64,000 nt of DNA, from NCBI GenBank assembly GCA_965657545.1, contig CBFHOG010000003.1, positions 1 through 64,000 of the forward strand. The letters are read 5' to 3'. Origin of the DNA: UBA7446 sp965657545. Its GTDB lineage: Bacteria; Bacteroidota; Bacteroidia; Flavobacteriales; Flavobacteriaceae. The notes beneath the pieces were generated by a model that was not told where the DNA came from, did no database searches, and saw only the letters and a program-made list of their open reading frames with translations. The position numbers were made by a program, and so were the translations under genes. This document shows positions 43,627 to 51,507 of the stretch, one piece after another. The stretch's first letter is position 1; every line of letters starts with the position of its first letter.

Positions 43627-44109
43627 ATGAACGGTCTTAGCGAAACATCTGATGATTCATCATATTGGAACGTGATCTATACGCGGTCAAGAGCTGAAAA
43701 AAAAGTAGCTGAGTTGCTTTCCGCTACGGGCATAACTGCTTATTGTCCCATTAAGGAAGAGGTTCGACAATGGAGCGATCGTAAAAAAAAGGTGCAAAAG
43801 CCCTTGCTTCCATCTATGATTCTTGTCAGAGAAGATAGCTTTAAGGATGATGAGCTCTTTTGTCATGCTGGTGTTGTAGGCTTTATGTCATACAAGGGTA
43901 AGCGTGCGCGTGTTTCGCAAAGAGAGGTGGATATATTAAATGAGTTTATATGTGGTAATTACACCATGAATGCAAGTAGTATTTGTATTGGAGATCAAAT
44001 TGAAGTGCCTGTTTTAAAAAAAGCAGGTAGGGTAATAAAAATTAAAGGAAATGCCTGTTGGGTGCAATTAGCAAATACAGGTATTTCGGTGAGTTTTTCC
44101 TACAAGTAG
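43627..44109 (+). CDS. UpxY-type NusG paralogue (transcription antiterminator)
   Basis: This 160-residue protein has an NGN domain starting WNVIYTRSRAEKKVAELL, then AYCPIKEEVRQWSDRKKKVQKPLLPSMILV, typical of UpxY/RfaH-like proteins. A KOW-like C-terminal domain (CIGDQIEVPVLKKAGRVIKIKGN) follows. Such proteins ride with RNA polymerase to allow long polysaccharide operons to be fully transcribed. It stands second in the locus and directly precedes a structured leader and the Wza-like gene, the expected target. Housekeeping NusG would be elsewhere with the ribosomal L11 genes. Confidence 0.85.
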   Translation: MNGLSETSDDSSYWNVIYTRSRAEKKVAELLSATGITAYCPIKEEVRQWSDRKKKVQKPLLPSMILVREDSFKDDELFCHAGVVGFMSYKGKRARVSQREVDILNEFICGNYTMNASSICIGDQIEVPVLKKAGRVIKIKGNACWVQLANTGISVSFSYK

Positions 44110-44352
44110 GAGAAACATACATATGAAAAATCCGGTTTGTGGTGTGGCCCACAACGGCGAAGCCGTGAAAAAAACGGTATCATTTAAAAAAATAATTGTT
44201 CAAAAATATCAATCATTCAGCAAGGTTTTGCTTTAAGTTTAATATCATATCGTGTTGATATGATGGGTTTACAAATTGGGAAGTTGTTGAAGTTGTAATT
44301 CAAGTAGTTTTAATTCTAATATTATTTAGTAATAACGGTTAATTTTATAGTA
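44110..44352 (+). promoter_or_regulatory. Structured leader between upxY and the Wza-like gene
   Basis: This 243-base stretch holds three possible hairpins. TTGTGG/CCACAA (44137-44154) has a 6-base loop. ACGGC-GAA-GCCGT (44154-44166) is adjacent. ATCATATC-GTGTT-GATATGAT (44244-44264) is an 8-bp stem with a 5-base loop. None is followed by a T run, so they are not simple terminators. Leader elements are used by UpxY/RfaH-type factors in other polysaccharide loci; a role as recruitment site here is inferred. Confidence 0.45.
44123..44236 (+). CDS. Possible 37-residue leader peptide
   Basis: ATG 44123 is preceded by AGGAG 10 bases upstream (overlapping the end of upxY) and opens a 37-codon frame ending TAA 44236. 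The peptide begins MKNPVCGVAHNGEAVKKT and is basic overall. It spans the first two leader hairpins, so its translation would disrupt them, as in attenuation. It has no family I recognise and may be a chance ORF. Confidence 0.3.
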   Translation: MKNPVCGVAHNGEAVKKTVSFKKIIVQKYQSFSKVLL

Positions 44353-47106
44353 ATGTCAAAGATTTTAATTTTGTTGTGTTCGATTAGTTTATTTGCGCAA
44401 ACCCCTTCTGAAAAAACTGTATTAGATGAAGCAAAACGCAGAAATATAAACACGGTAGAACAAGCACTTGAAGCCCTGAATAGGAACGGAATTAGTCAAA
44501 GTCAGGCTAGGATACTTGCACGCAAACAAGGCGTAAGTTTTGATGATTTTTTAAAAAATAATTTTACATCAAAAAGTACAAAGGTCAATGCATCTACATC
44601 AGATCCAGATAGTTCTATTTTAGTATCCTATACCGATTCCATCCCTGAGACTGATAAATATCTTGATAAAAAAATTGACGATTCAGAAATTGATACTCCC
44701 ACTTATTTTGGATACAACATTTTTGATCATAACCCTTTTTTAGAAAAAGAGTATTTACTTGGAAATATAGATGATGGGTACCTTATTGCCCCTGGTGATG
44801 TATTACGTATTATTGTTTTTGGCAATAACTCGCTTGAACTAGAAGCTACTGTTGACCGTAATGGGAATATTAATATTCCAGACTACGGCGTTTTCTTTGC
44901 TGCAGGGAATAGTTTTAAGACCTTAAAGGAACGTCTTCAGGTTTATTTAGGTAAATTTTTTAGTGGGCTGCTCAATACCCCACAAAACACCTTCTTGGAT
45001 GTTTCACTCACACAACTCACCCCCACTAAAGTTGTTGTAGTTGGACAAGTAAATGCGCCTGGCCCACAAATTCTTACTACTCAGGCCAATCCGCTAGCTG
45101 CTTTATATGCTGCTGGAGGAGTAAAAACAACAGGGTCGTTAAGAGAAGTTCGCGTTTACCGAAATAATAAACTATTAAAAAGAATTGACTTATACGATTA
45201 TGTTAGCATGGGAAATATAGTTAATGATATAAGACTTACCAATAATGATGTAGTATTTGTACCCCCCAGAATATCTACAATTCTATTAGAGGGTGAGGTT
45301 AAAGAAAGCGGGTACTATGAATTAAAATCAAATGAAGGTTTAACTGATTTAATCACATTTTCTGGGGGATTACCCGCAAGCGCCGCACGAGATCGTATTA
45401 ATGTTCTGCGGATTGATCCATCAAATGACGCTTCGGATAGTTCTGACAAATCTTTCATGACATTAAACCTAAAGGATTTAACTGCATCTAACTCAGATTT
45501 TGAACTTTTCGATGGGGATGAGGTTAGCATATTGCCACTTCTTGACAGGGTATCAAACCGCGTTAGTATTCAGGGAAATGTATACAGCCCTGGAGAGTAT
45601 TCTTTAACAAAGTATAGCGACTTAAAGACGTTAATTATAGACGCTGCTCGAGGAGTTAAAGAAGATACATATTTAGATAAAGTTGATGTTAAGGGCATTG
45701 TTTTACCTACTGGTGAAAAAACCTTTGCTACTTACAATCTAGCCGATGTGCTTTCTGGAGCTACTCAGGTTACTTTAAATGATAGCGATGATGTCATGGT
45801 GTACTCTAGCGAAAAAGTACAGGGTATTCCTTATGTGTATATTTCAGGATATGGTGTTCAGAAAGACCTATATCTGGATGAAAAAACATTGAATAATTCA
45901 CAAGCAGACAAAGAGAAAAACGAATTCGGTATAGATGAAAATAAATCCGATGAAGAAGGAGATGAAGAAGGAGATGAAGAAGGAGTTGAAGAAGGAGCGT
46001 TTTCCAATCCTATATTATGGCGTGAAAACTTAAGCATTTATGACTTGATTTTTGAAAATACAGCCTTTAATACTTTAGAATTTCAAAAGAACTTCTTTAA
46101 TTCAAGAGTTGATGTGAAGTCGTATGATTACAAATCTAGAAAATACTATACGCGGCCTTATAATTTAAGTGATTTATCCGTTTTAAAGAAAGTGTATTTA
46201 AATCCTTTTGACCGAGTTGTTATTTATCAAGAAAGTGTTATTGAACAAGTAGACAAGGCTGTATCGGTTTCAGGATATGTTAATAATCCTGGTTCTTATG
46301 AGTTAGAGCAAAACATGTATGTTGAAGATGCTATTTTACTTGCAGGTGGATTTTCCGACTTAGCAGATCAAACGTCTGTTTATGTAAATAAGGAAGAAAG
46401 AAACCCGGAAACCGAAATAATTTCAATACGAGAAACCATAACAATTGACATGGATTATTTAAAAGGACAAAAACAAGCTCCTGATAATGGTTTTGTTCTT
46501 GGCCCAAGAGATATTATTACCGTTCGCAAAAATATTGCATATGAAGAGCAACAAAGTATCTCCGTTACTGGTGAGGTGCAATATCCTAGAACTGTGGTTG
46601 CATCATCTAAGCAAGTATCTCTAAATTATTTGCTTGGCGAAGTTGGCGGTCTTACAGGTTTTGCGCTGTTAGAGAGCTCTTATATATTAAGAGATAACTT
46701 AACACTATCCGTAAATTTAAGTAGAATAAATAAGAATGCACCTATTTTTCAAAATGGAGATGAACTAATTATATCAAGGAATTTTGGAAGTGTTAAGACT
46801 GAAGGTGCTCTAGAAAATCCATCTATTTTTAATTGGAAAAAAGGAAGTCGCGCTAAATACTACCTCTCAAACTCGGGAGGTAAGCTTTCTAAACTTGGCG
46901 GTAAAGCCTATGTGGTTTTGTCAAATGGGCAAACAAAAAGAATAGGATTATTTAAAAACCCTCGTGTTTTTCCAGACTCAAAAGTTGTTGTGAATTATAA
47001 AACCGAAAAGGAGAAAACGGAAGGTAAATTCCTAAATGATGTAACAAATGTCTTGGGCACTGTTACTGGAGCACTAACCACTATATTATTACTAGAACGC
47101 CTTTAA
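44353..47106 (+). CDS. Wza-like polysaccharide export protein with multiple SLBB domains
   Basis: This 917-residue outer-membrane export protein has a signal peptide (about 1-17). A poly-export domain appears at YLIAPGDVLRIIVFGNNSLELEATVDRNGN-like residues near 140, followed by SLBB repeats including VVVVGQVNAPGPQIL, VSIQGNVYSPGEYSLT, VSVSGYVNNPGSYELE and ISVTGEVQYPRTVVAS. A C-terminal hydrophobic stretch (TGALTTILLLERL) closes it. The length, about twice that of E. coli Wza, is common in Flavobacteria. Residues 533-548 form a run of four acidic DEEG-type repeats in a linker. It abuts wzz. Confidence 0.88.
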   Translation: MSKILILLCSISLFAQTPSEKTVLDEAKRRNINTVEQALEALNRNGISQSQARILARKQGVSFDDFLKNNFTSKSTKVNASTSDPDSSILVSYTDSIPETDKYLDKKIDDSEIDTPTYFGYNIFDHNPFLEKEYLLGNIDDGYLIAPGDVLRIIVFGNNSLELEATVDRNGNINIPDYGVFFAAGNSFKTLKERLQVYLGKFFSGLLNTPQNTFLDVSLTQLTPTKVVVVGQVNAPGPQILTTQANPLAALYAAGGVKTTGSLREVRVYRNNKLLKRIDLYDYVSMGNIVNDIRLTNNDVVFVPPRISTILLEGEVKESGYYELKSNEGLTDLITFSGGLPASAARDRINVLRIDPSNDASDSSDKSFMTLNLKDLTASNSDFELFDGDEVSILPLLDRVSNRVSIQGNVYSPGEYSLTKYSDLKTLIIDAARGVKEDTYLDKVDVKGIVLPTGEKTFATYNLADVLSGATQVTLNDSDDVMVYSSEKVQGIPYVYISGYGVQKDLYLDEKTLNNSQADKEKNEFGIDENKSDEEGDEEGDEEGVEEGAFSNPILWRENLSIYDLIFENTAFNTLEFQKNFFNSRVDVKSYDYKSRKYYTRPYNLSDLSVLKKVYLNPFDRVVIYQESVIEQVDKAVSVSGYVNNPGSYELEQNMYVEDAILLAGGFSDLADQTSVYVNKEERNPETEIISIRETITIDMDYLKGQKQAPDNGFVLGPRDIITVRKNIAYEEQQSISVTGEVQYPRTVVASSKQVSLNYLLGEVGGLTGFALLESSYILRDNLTLSVNLSRINKNAPIFQNGDELIISRNFGSVKTEGALENPSIFNWKKGSRAKYYLSNSGGKLSKLGGKAYVVLSNGQTKRIGLFKNPRVFPDSKVVVNYKTEKEKTEGKFLNDVTNVLGTVTGALTTILLLERL
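45949..45996 (+). repeat. 12-bp tandem repeat within the Wza-like gene
   Basis: Four consecutive 12-base units: GATGAAGAAGGA three times, then GTTGAAGAAGGA. They encode (Asp/Val)-Glu-Glu-Gly repeats. Multiples of 12 preserve frame, so copy-number change would alter linker length only. Confidence 0.95.
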
Positions 47107-47107
47107 T

Positions 47108-48205
47108 ATGAGTACAAATCAAGATCAAAAGCATATTTCTCAAGACGATAGTATTGATGTAATTGCATTGCTTGCTACGCTTTGGCAAAGCAGGAAGCTT
47201 ATTGTTAAAACAATTCTCGTGTTTTTAACTCTAGGGATTCTAATTTCATTGTTAAGTCCTGTGAAATACAGCGCGTCAACTGTTTTTGTCCCCCAGCTAG
47301 GATCTGAAGTGAAAGCACCAAGCGGTCTAAGTAGTCTGGCTTCACTTGCTGGGATTAATCTAAGCTCAAGTGGTCAAGGCGGGGGGGATATTAGTCCGCT
47401 GTTGTATCCGAACCTATCCTCAAACATCCCTTTTAAATTAGCTCTGCTCTCAGCGCCTATTACTGAAGATTCTAGTGACACTTTAGATGTTCGGTCGTAC
47501 TTACTATCCCAAAAAAGTGGAATTAATATTTTAGGTACGATAAAAAAATACACCATTGGTCTGCCAGGTCTTTTGTTTTCTAGTGATGCAACTACAAGTT
47601 CAAGTCAAAATGGGTTGATTTCTCTAACGGAAGAGCAAGAAGAACTTGTTGAAACACTCTCCGAAAAATATTCCGTAAGCGTTAATGAAAAAGAGGGGTA
47701 TGTTGCAGTAAGTGCTCTAGATAAAAACCCTGTGGTAGCTGCCGAATTGGTCCGAATAATCACAGCAAATCTTCAAGATGAAATCATTCAAAAGCGATTA
47801 GAAAAAGTTCAAAACAATCTTGATTTCACGCAAAACCAGTACAACCAAAAGAAACTTGAATTTGAAAAGATTCAAGACCGATTGGCACGTTTTAAAGATC
47901 GTAATCAAAATATTTCAAATTCGCTGTTCCTAAACGAGTTAGAACGAATTCAAGCGGAGTATAGCATTGCATTAAACGTTGTTACAGAGCTTGCAACTCA
48001 GGTAGAATCGGCAAAGCTTCAAGTAAACAAGGACACACCTATTTTTAGTGTAATTGAGCCCGTTACAGTACCAATTGAACGCGAGGCTCCAAACCGTAAA
48101 CTTATCGTGCTTATTTGGGTATTTTTGGGCCTTGTTATTTCCTCAGGTTTTATTCTTGTAAAAGAACCTGCCAAGGAAATTATCAATCAAATATCAAAAA
48201 GTTGA
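47108..48205 (+). CDS. Wzz-type polysaccharide chain-length determinant
   Basis: This 365-residue inner-membrane protein has a Wzz N-terminal domain with a first TM helix (about 33-52), a periplasmic part with SSTVFVPQLG and a long coiled coil (EKVQNNLDFTQNQYNQKKLEFEKIQDRLARF), and a second TM near the C-terminus (about 333-352) after the PIEREAPNRK motif. There is no cytosolic tyrosine kinase domain, so it is a class 1 or PCP-2b-like protein rather than Wzc. It likely sets chain length for the Wzx/Wzy system. Confidence 0.88.
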   Translation: MSTNQDQKHISQDDSIDVIALLATLWQSRKLIVKTILVFLTLGILISLLSPVKYSASTVFVPQLGSEVKAPSGLSSLASLAGINLSSSGQGGGDISPLLYPNLSSNIPFKLALLSAPITEDSSDTLDVRSYLLSQKSGINILGTIKKYTIGLPGLLFSSDATTSSSQNGLISLTEEQEELVETLSEKYSVSVNEKEGYVAVSALDKNPVVAAELVRIITANLQDEIIQKRLEKVQNNLDFTQNQYNQKKLEFEKIQDRLARFKDRNQNISNSLFLNELERIQAEYSIALNVVTELATQVESAKLQVNKDTPIFSVIEPVTVPIEREAPNRKLIVLIWVFLGLVISSGFILVKEPAKEIINQISKS

Positions 48206-48326
48206 TGCATCTCACCTGTTTGTTTTGCAAACTAAAGAAGAATAAAAGCTATATCAAGACTATAACATATAGCGTTAAGAAATCAAATGATTAAAACGAA
48301 ACCAATATAGTAGTTAGGTGACAGGC

Positions 48327-48971
48327 ATGCTTGTAAAATCCCTGCTTATTTCATTATGTATGTCTTCAATTGCATACGCACAGGTTGAAGTCAAGTTTAA
48401 TGCTGCAACGGCATTGTTGCTTATCCCCAATGCAGGCATTGAACTTCAACTAGGGGAGCGAAATTCCATTCAGTTGGATGTTCTTGGATCTTTTTGGGAT
48501 AAAATGCCACTGCTAAATGACACGCCGCTTCACATCAATCAAACTTTTTTAGTGTACCGATGGTATAAGGGAGATGATTTAGACAAATGGTTTTTTGGTC
48601 CTCACATAGGCTTTGGGATGTTTACGTTGCAAAAACCAAATTATTTGATAGTTTACGATTATTATGAAGAAGCTGCAGGGGGTAACTCGGGAGGCGGATT
48701 GCCACAGGGCGACGCGTACCAGTCCGGAAGAGTTGCTTTTTATGGACTCACGTTTGGCTACAAAAAAAAGCTTAATACTTCATGGTCACTAGAAGCATTT
48801 ATGGGCTTAGGGCTTAGCCAATCGAATTATAGGGGGTACAAAGGTGATCAACGTGTAGATCATTTACCAGATCCGCCAGACGGTCCTTTTAACGGCTCTG
48901 GTGAAGTACTTATTTATAAAGGAGGTCTCATGGTTGTATATAAGCTTCCTTACGTTAAAAATTTATTATAA
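48327..48971 (+). CDS. DUF3575-type outer-membrane protein
   Basis: This 214-residue protein uses ATG 48327 (a GTG lies three codons upstream). A signal peptide covers about residues 1-18 (MLVKSLLISLCMSSIAYA). The body shows alternating aromatic strands and an IPNAGIELQLGERNSIQLDVLG block followed by LVYRWYKG, which fits the DUF3575 family of small outer-membrane beta proteins. The final aromatic/hydrophobic segment would be the last strand. Its function is unknown; it may assist the export machinery next door. Confidence 0.65.
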   Translation: MLVKSLLISLCMSSIAYAQVEVKFNAATALLLIPNAGIELQLGERNSIQLDVLGSFWDKMPLLNDTPLHINQTFLVYRWYKGDDLDKWFFGPHIGFGMFTLQKPNYLIVYDYYEEAAGGNSGGGLPQGDAYQSGRVAFYGLTFGYKKKLNTSWSLEAFMGLGLSQSNYRGYKGDQRVDHLPDPPDGPFNGSGEVLIYKGGLMVVYKLPYVKNLL

Positions 48972-48980
48972 TTAAAACAC

Positions 48981-49085
48981 TTGAAAAACAAACATCTTAA
49001 TTGGTTAAACCTTTTGGTCTGGCTACTGATTTTCATAATAACATGCCTTATTTGGTATGGTGTTTATAAATGGCTCACAAACTAA
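48981..49085 (+). CDS. Possible 34-residue membrane peptide
   Basis: A TTG-initiated frame of 34 residues carries a single hydrophobic helix (LNLLVWLLIFIITCLIWYGV) between a basic N-terminus and a short C-terminal tail. No ATG start is available. The hydrophobicity pattern is coherent, but the frame is short and the start is weak. Confidence 0.3.
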   Translation: MKNKHLNWLNLLVWLLIFIITCLIWYGVYKWLTN

Positions 49086-49136
49086 TATGATGATTCAAAA
49101 TAATTTAAAAAAAATAAATATGTTAAATACAATATC

Positions 49137-49343
49137 ATGAAAGACTATCCATTTTACAAGAAAATAGCATTCTTTGGATTCGCCATGTTTTTAATTTCTT
49201 TTCCACTGCGAGTTGTTTTAGAATCAGATTATAATAAACCTTTTGATTTAGAAAGCGATCAAGCTATAATAATGCTAATGTTAATTATAAGTATTGTTTT
49301 GATGCTTGTAGGATTCATTTTGAGTAAAATAAAAAGGAAATAA
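49137..49343 (+). CDS. Small two-helix membrane protein of unknown function
   Basis: This 68-residue frame starts at ATG 49137. It has two hydrophobic helices (about residues 9-26 and 45-63), an acidic loop with FDLESDQ, and a basic end LSKIKRK. I do not recognise a family. It lies between the export genes and a glmS relic, in a stretch of small reading frames that could be debris from recombination. Confidence 0.4.
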   Translation: MKDYPFYKKIAFFGFAMFLISFPLRVVLESDYNKPFDLESDQAIIMLMLIISIVLMLVGFILSKIKRK

Positions 49344-49365
49344 AAAAATTATCAGTAACATCTAA

Positions 49366-49590
49366 GAGGTTAAATCTAGAAATGCAAAGATTATTTCAGT
49401 GGTCACAACAGGGGATAAAGACGTAAAAGCGCTTTTAGATCATGTGATTGAGATTCCAAAGGTCATAGAAAGCTTGATTCCGATATTGGCTCCTGTGCCT
49501 TTACAACTACTGGCGTATCATATTGCGGTTATGCGTGGCTGTGATGTAGATCAGCCAAAGAATTTGGCAAAATCGGTAACTGTGGCATGA
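49366..49590 (+). pseudogene. glmS: Relic of glmS (C-terminal end of glucosamine-6-phosphate synthase)
   Basis: The frame opens at 49366 after a TAA and encodes 74 residues that match only the last part of GlmS: SRNAKIISVVTTGD, HVIEIPK, PLQLLAYHIAVMRGCDVDQP and the family C-terminus KNLAKSVTVA. About 540 residues of the usual 610 are missing and there is no credible start. GlmS makes glucosamine-6-phosphate for UDP-GlcNAc. This fragment cannot do so and marks a past recombination or deletion. Confidence 0.88.
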
Positions 49591-49648
49591 CAAAAATTTC
49601 AACTACCAGCAGTAGTGAAAGCTTACGAATTTAACGCTATAAAAAAGA

Positions 49649-50098
49649 ATGAAAACAAAAAGTTATAAAAATATAAAAGTCGGAATCACCTTTTCCACAT
49701 TTGACCTTTTTCATGCAGGGCACGTAAAGATGATTGAAGAGGCGAAGCGTCAGTGTGACTATTTAATCGTTGGTTTGCAGCTAGATCCAAGCTTAGACCG
49801 ACCAGAAAAAAACAGCCCCTCTCAAAGTATTATAGAGCGGTATATTCAATTAAAAGGATCAAAACACATTGATGAAGTAGTACCTTATGTTTCAGAGCAA
49901 GACCTTGAGGATATCTTGCGCTCGTTTAAAATAGATGTTCGCATTATTGGAGAGGAGTACAGGGACAAGAACTTCACTGGAAGAGACTACTGCGAGCAGA
50001 AAGGCATTGAGATATATTATAATTCTAGAGATCATCGTTTTTCATCTTCTGGGCTTAGGACCCAAGTAAAGGAAGCAGAGCTTAGAAAAATAAAATAA
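49649..50098 (+). CDS. Cytidylyltransferase/adenylyltransferase-fold protein
   Basis: This 149-residue protein has the nucleotidylyltransferase HIGH-type motif TFDLFHAGHVKMIEEAKR (His22 to His25). A KNSPSQSIIERYIQLKGSKHIDEVVPY segment resembles the glycerol-3-phosphate/ethanolamine cytidylyltransferase (TagD-like) group. The second signature normally RTxGIST is here RFSSSGLR. It overlaps ugd by one base. A CDP-activated substituent for the polysaccharide is plausible; the exact substrate is not known. Confidence 0.8.
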   Translation: MKTKSYKNIKVGITFSTFDLFHAGHVKMIEEAKRQCDYLIVGLQLDPSLDRPEKNSPSQSIIERYIQLKGSKHIDEVVPYVSEQDLEDILRSFKIDVRIIGEEYRDKNFTGRDYCEQKGIEIYYNSRDHRFSSSGLRTQVKEAELRKIK

Positions 50099-51507
50099 TG
50101 CAGGTTAAAAACATTTGCTGTATTGGTGCAGGTTACGTAGGCGGACCGACTATGGCAGTTATTGCCCTTAAATGCCCTAATATCAATGTTACCGTTGTTG
50201 ACATTAATAAAGACCGCATTGATGCCTGGAATAGTGAGGATCTTTCAAAACTTCCTGTATATGAGCCTGGACTCGACGCGGTTGTAAAAGAAGCAAGAGG
50301 CAGAAACCTCTTCTTTTCAACCGATGTGGATAAGGCAATAGAGACTTCAGAAATGATTTTTATTTCTGTAAATACGCCAACCAAGACATACGGTGAAGGC
50401 AAGGGCATGGCTGCAGATTTAAAGTATGTGGAGCTTTGCGCTAGGCAAATTGCCAAAGTAGCCACATCTGATAAAATTATCGTTGAAAAATCTACCCTTC
50501 CAGTAAGAACAGCAGAGACGATTCAAACGATTTTAGATTCAACCGGAAATGGAGTAAACTTTGAGGTGCTTTCCAATCCAGAATTTTTAGCTGAAGGTAC
50601 AGCCATAGAAGATTTATTTAAATCTGATAGAGTGCTAATTGGATCCCAGCAAACTAAAAGCGGTATTATTGCATGTCAAGCCCTAGTAGATATATATGCC
50701 AATTGGATACCAAAGGAAAAAATTCTAACAACTAACGTTTGGTCTTCAGAGCTTTCCAAGCTTACTGCCAATGCTTTTTTAGCCCAGCGTATTTCTTCCA
50801 TAAACGCCATTTCAGCCCTATGTGAAGCTACAGAGGCAAATGTAGATGAAGTTGCTGCTGCCATTGGAGCAGATTCTAGGATTGGACCAAAGTTTTTAAA
50901 GGCTTCTGTAGGGTTTGGAGGGTCATGTTTTCAAAAAGATATTTTAAACCTAGTTTATCTGTGTAAGTATTACAATTTAGATGAGGTAGCTGATTATTGG
51001 GAGCAAGTAATAAAGCTAAATGACTATCAAAAAAAGCGTTTTGCATCTTCAATTATCACGAGTCTTTTTAATACAGTAAGCGGTAAAAAAATTACCTTAC
51101 TAGGGTGGGCGTTTAAAAAGGATACTAACGATACCAGAGAATCAGCAGCGATATATATTGCAGACCATTTAATTGAAAATGAGGCTGAAATTCATGTATA
51201 TGATCCTAAGGTAAGCGCCGAGCAGATCAAAAATGATATGCAATATTTTTGGAGTCAAAAGGGCTACGGTAAAGATTTGATCAAAAACTGGATAGAGCTA
51301 ATAAAAGTTCATAGTGACCCATATACAGCTATGGATGCTGCTCATGCCATGGCAGTCATTACGGAATGGGATGAGTTTAAAGTTTACGACTGGAAAAAGC
51401 TGTACAGAATAGTTCAAAAACCAGCATTTATTTTTGATGGTAGGAATGTTTTAGATAAAGAGGCGCTTTCTAAAATTGGGTTTAATTATAAATCAATAGG
51501 AAAATAA
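50098..51507 (+). CDS. ugd: UDP-glucose 6-dehydrogenase
   Basis: This 469-residue enzyme oxidises UDP-glucose twice to UDP-glucuronate. The Rossmann motif GAGYVGGPT (residues 10-18), EKSTLPVRTAE, the substrate-binding NPEFLAEGTAI and the catalytic Cys in GFGGSCFQKDI are visible, and the third domain ends FIFDGRNVLD. The length and motif set are close to the eukaryotic-like UGDH branch. It predicts hexuronic acid in the glycan. A decayed paralogue is at 60160-60579. Confidence 0.93.
   Translation: MQVKNICCIGAGYVGGPTMAVIALKCPNINVTVVDINKDRIDAWNSEDLSKLPVYEPGLDAVVKEARGRNLFFSTDVDKAIETSEMIFISVNTPTKTYGEGKGMAADLKYVELCARQIAKVATSDKIIVEKSTLPVRTAETIQTILDSTGNGVNFEVLSNPEFLAEGTAIEDLFKSDRVLIGSQQTKSGIIACQALVDIYANWIPKEKILTTNVWSSELSKLTANAFLAQRISSINAISALCEATEANVDEVAAAIGADSRIGPKFLKASVGFGGSCFQKDILNLVYLCKYYNLDEVADYWEQVIKLNDYQKKRFASSIITSLFNTVSGKKITLLGWAFKKDTNDTRESAAIYIADHLIENEAEIHVYDPKVSAEQIKNDMQYFWSQKGYGKDLIKNWIELIKVHSDPYTAMDAAHAMAVITEWDEFKVYDWKKLYRIVQKPAFIFDGRNVLDKEALSKIGFNYKSIGK

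Noticed and set aside
48206..48326. GTTTG-TTTTG-CAAAC hairpin after wzz as terminator
   Set aside because: The stem is only 5 bp, AT-rich and not followed by a T run.
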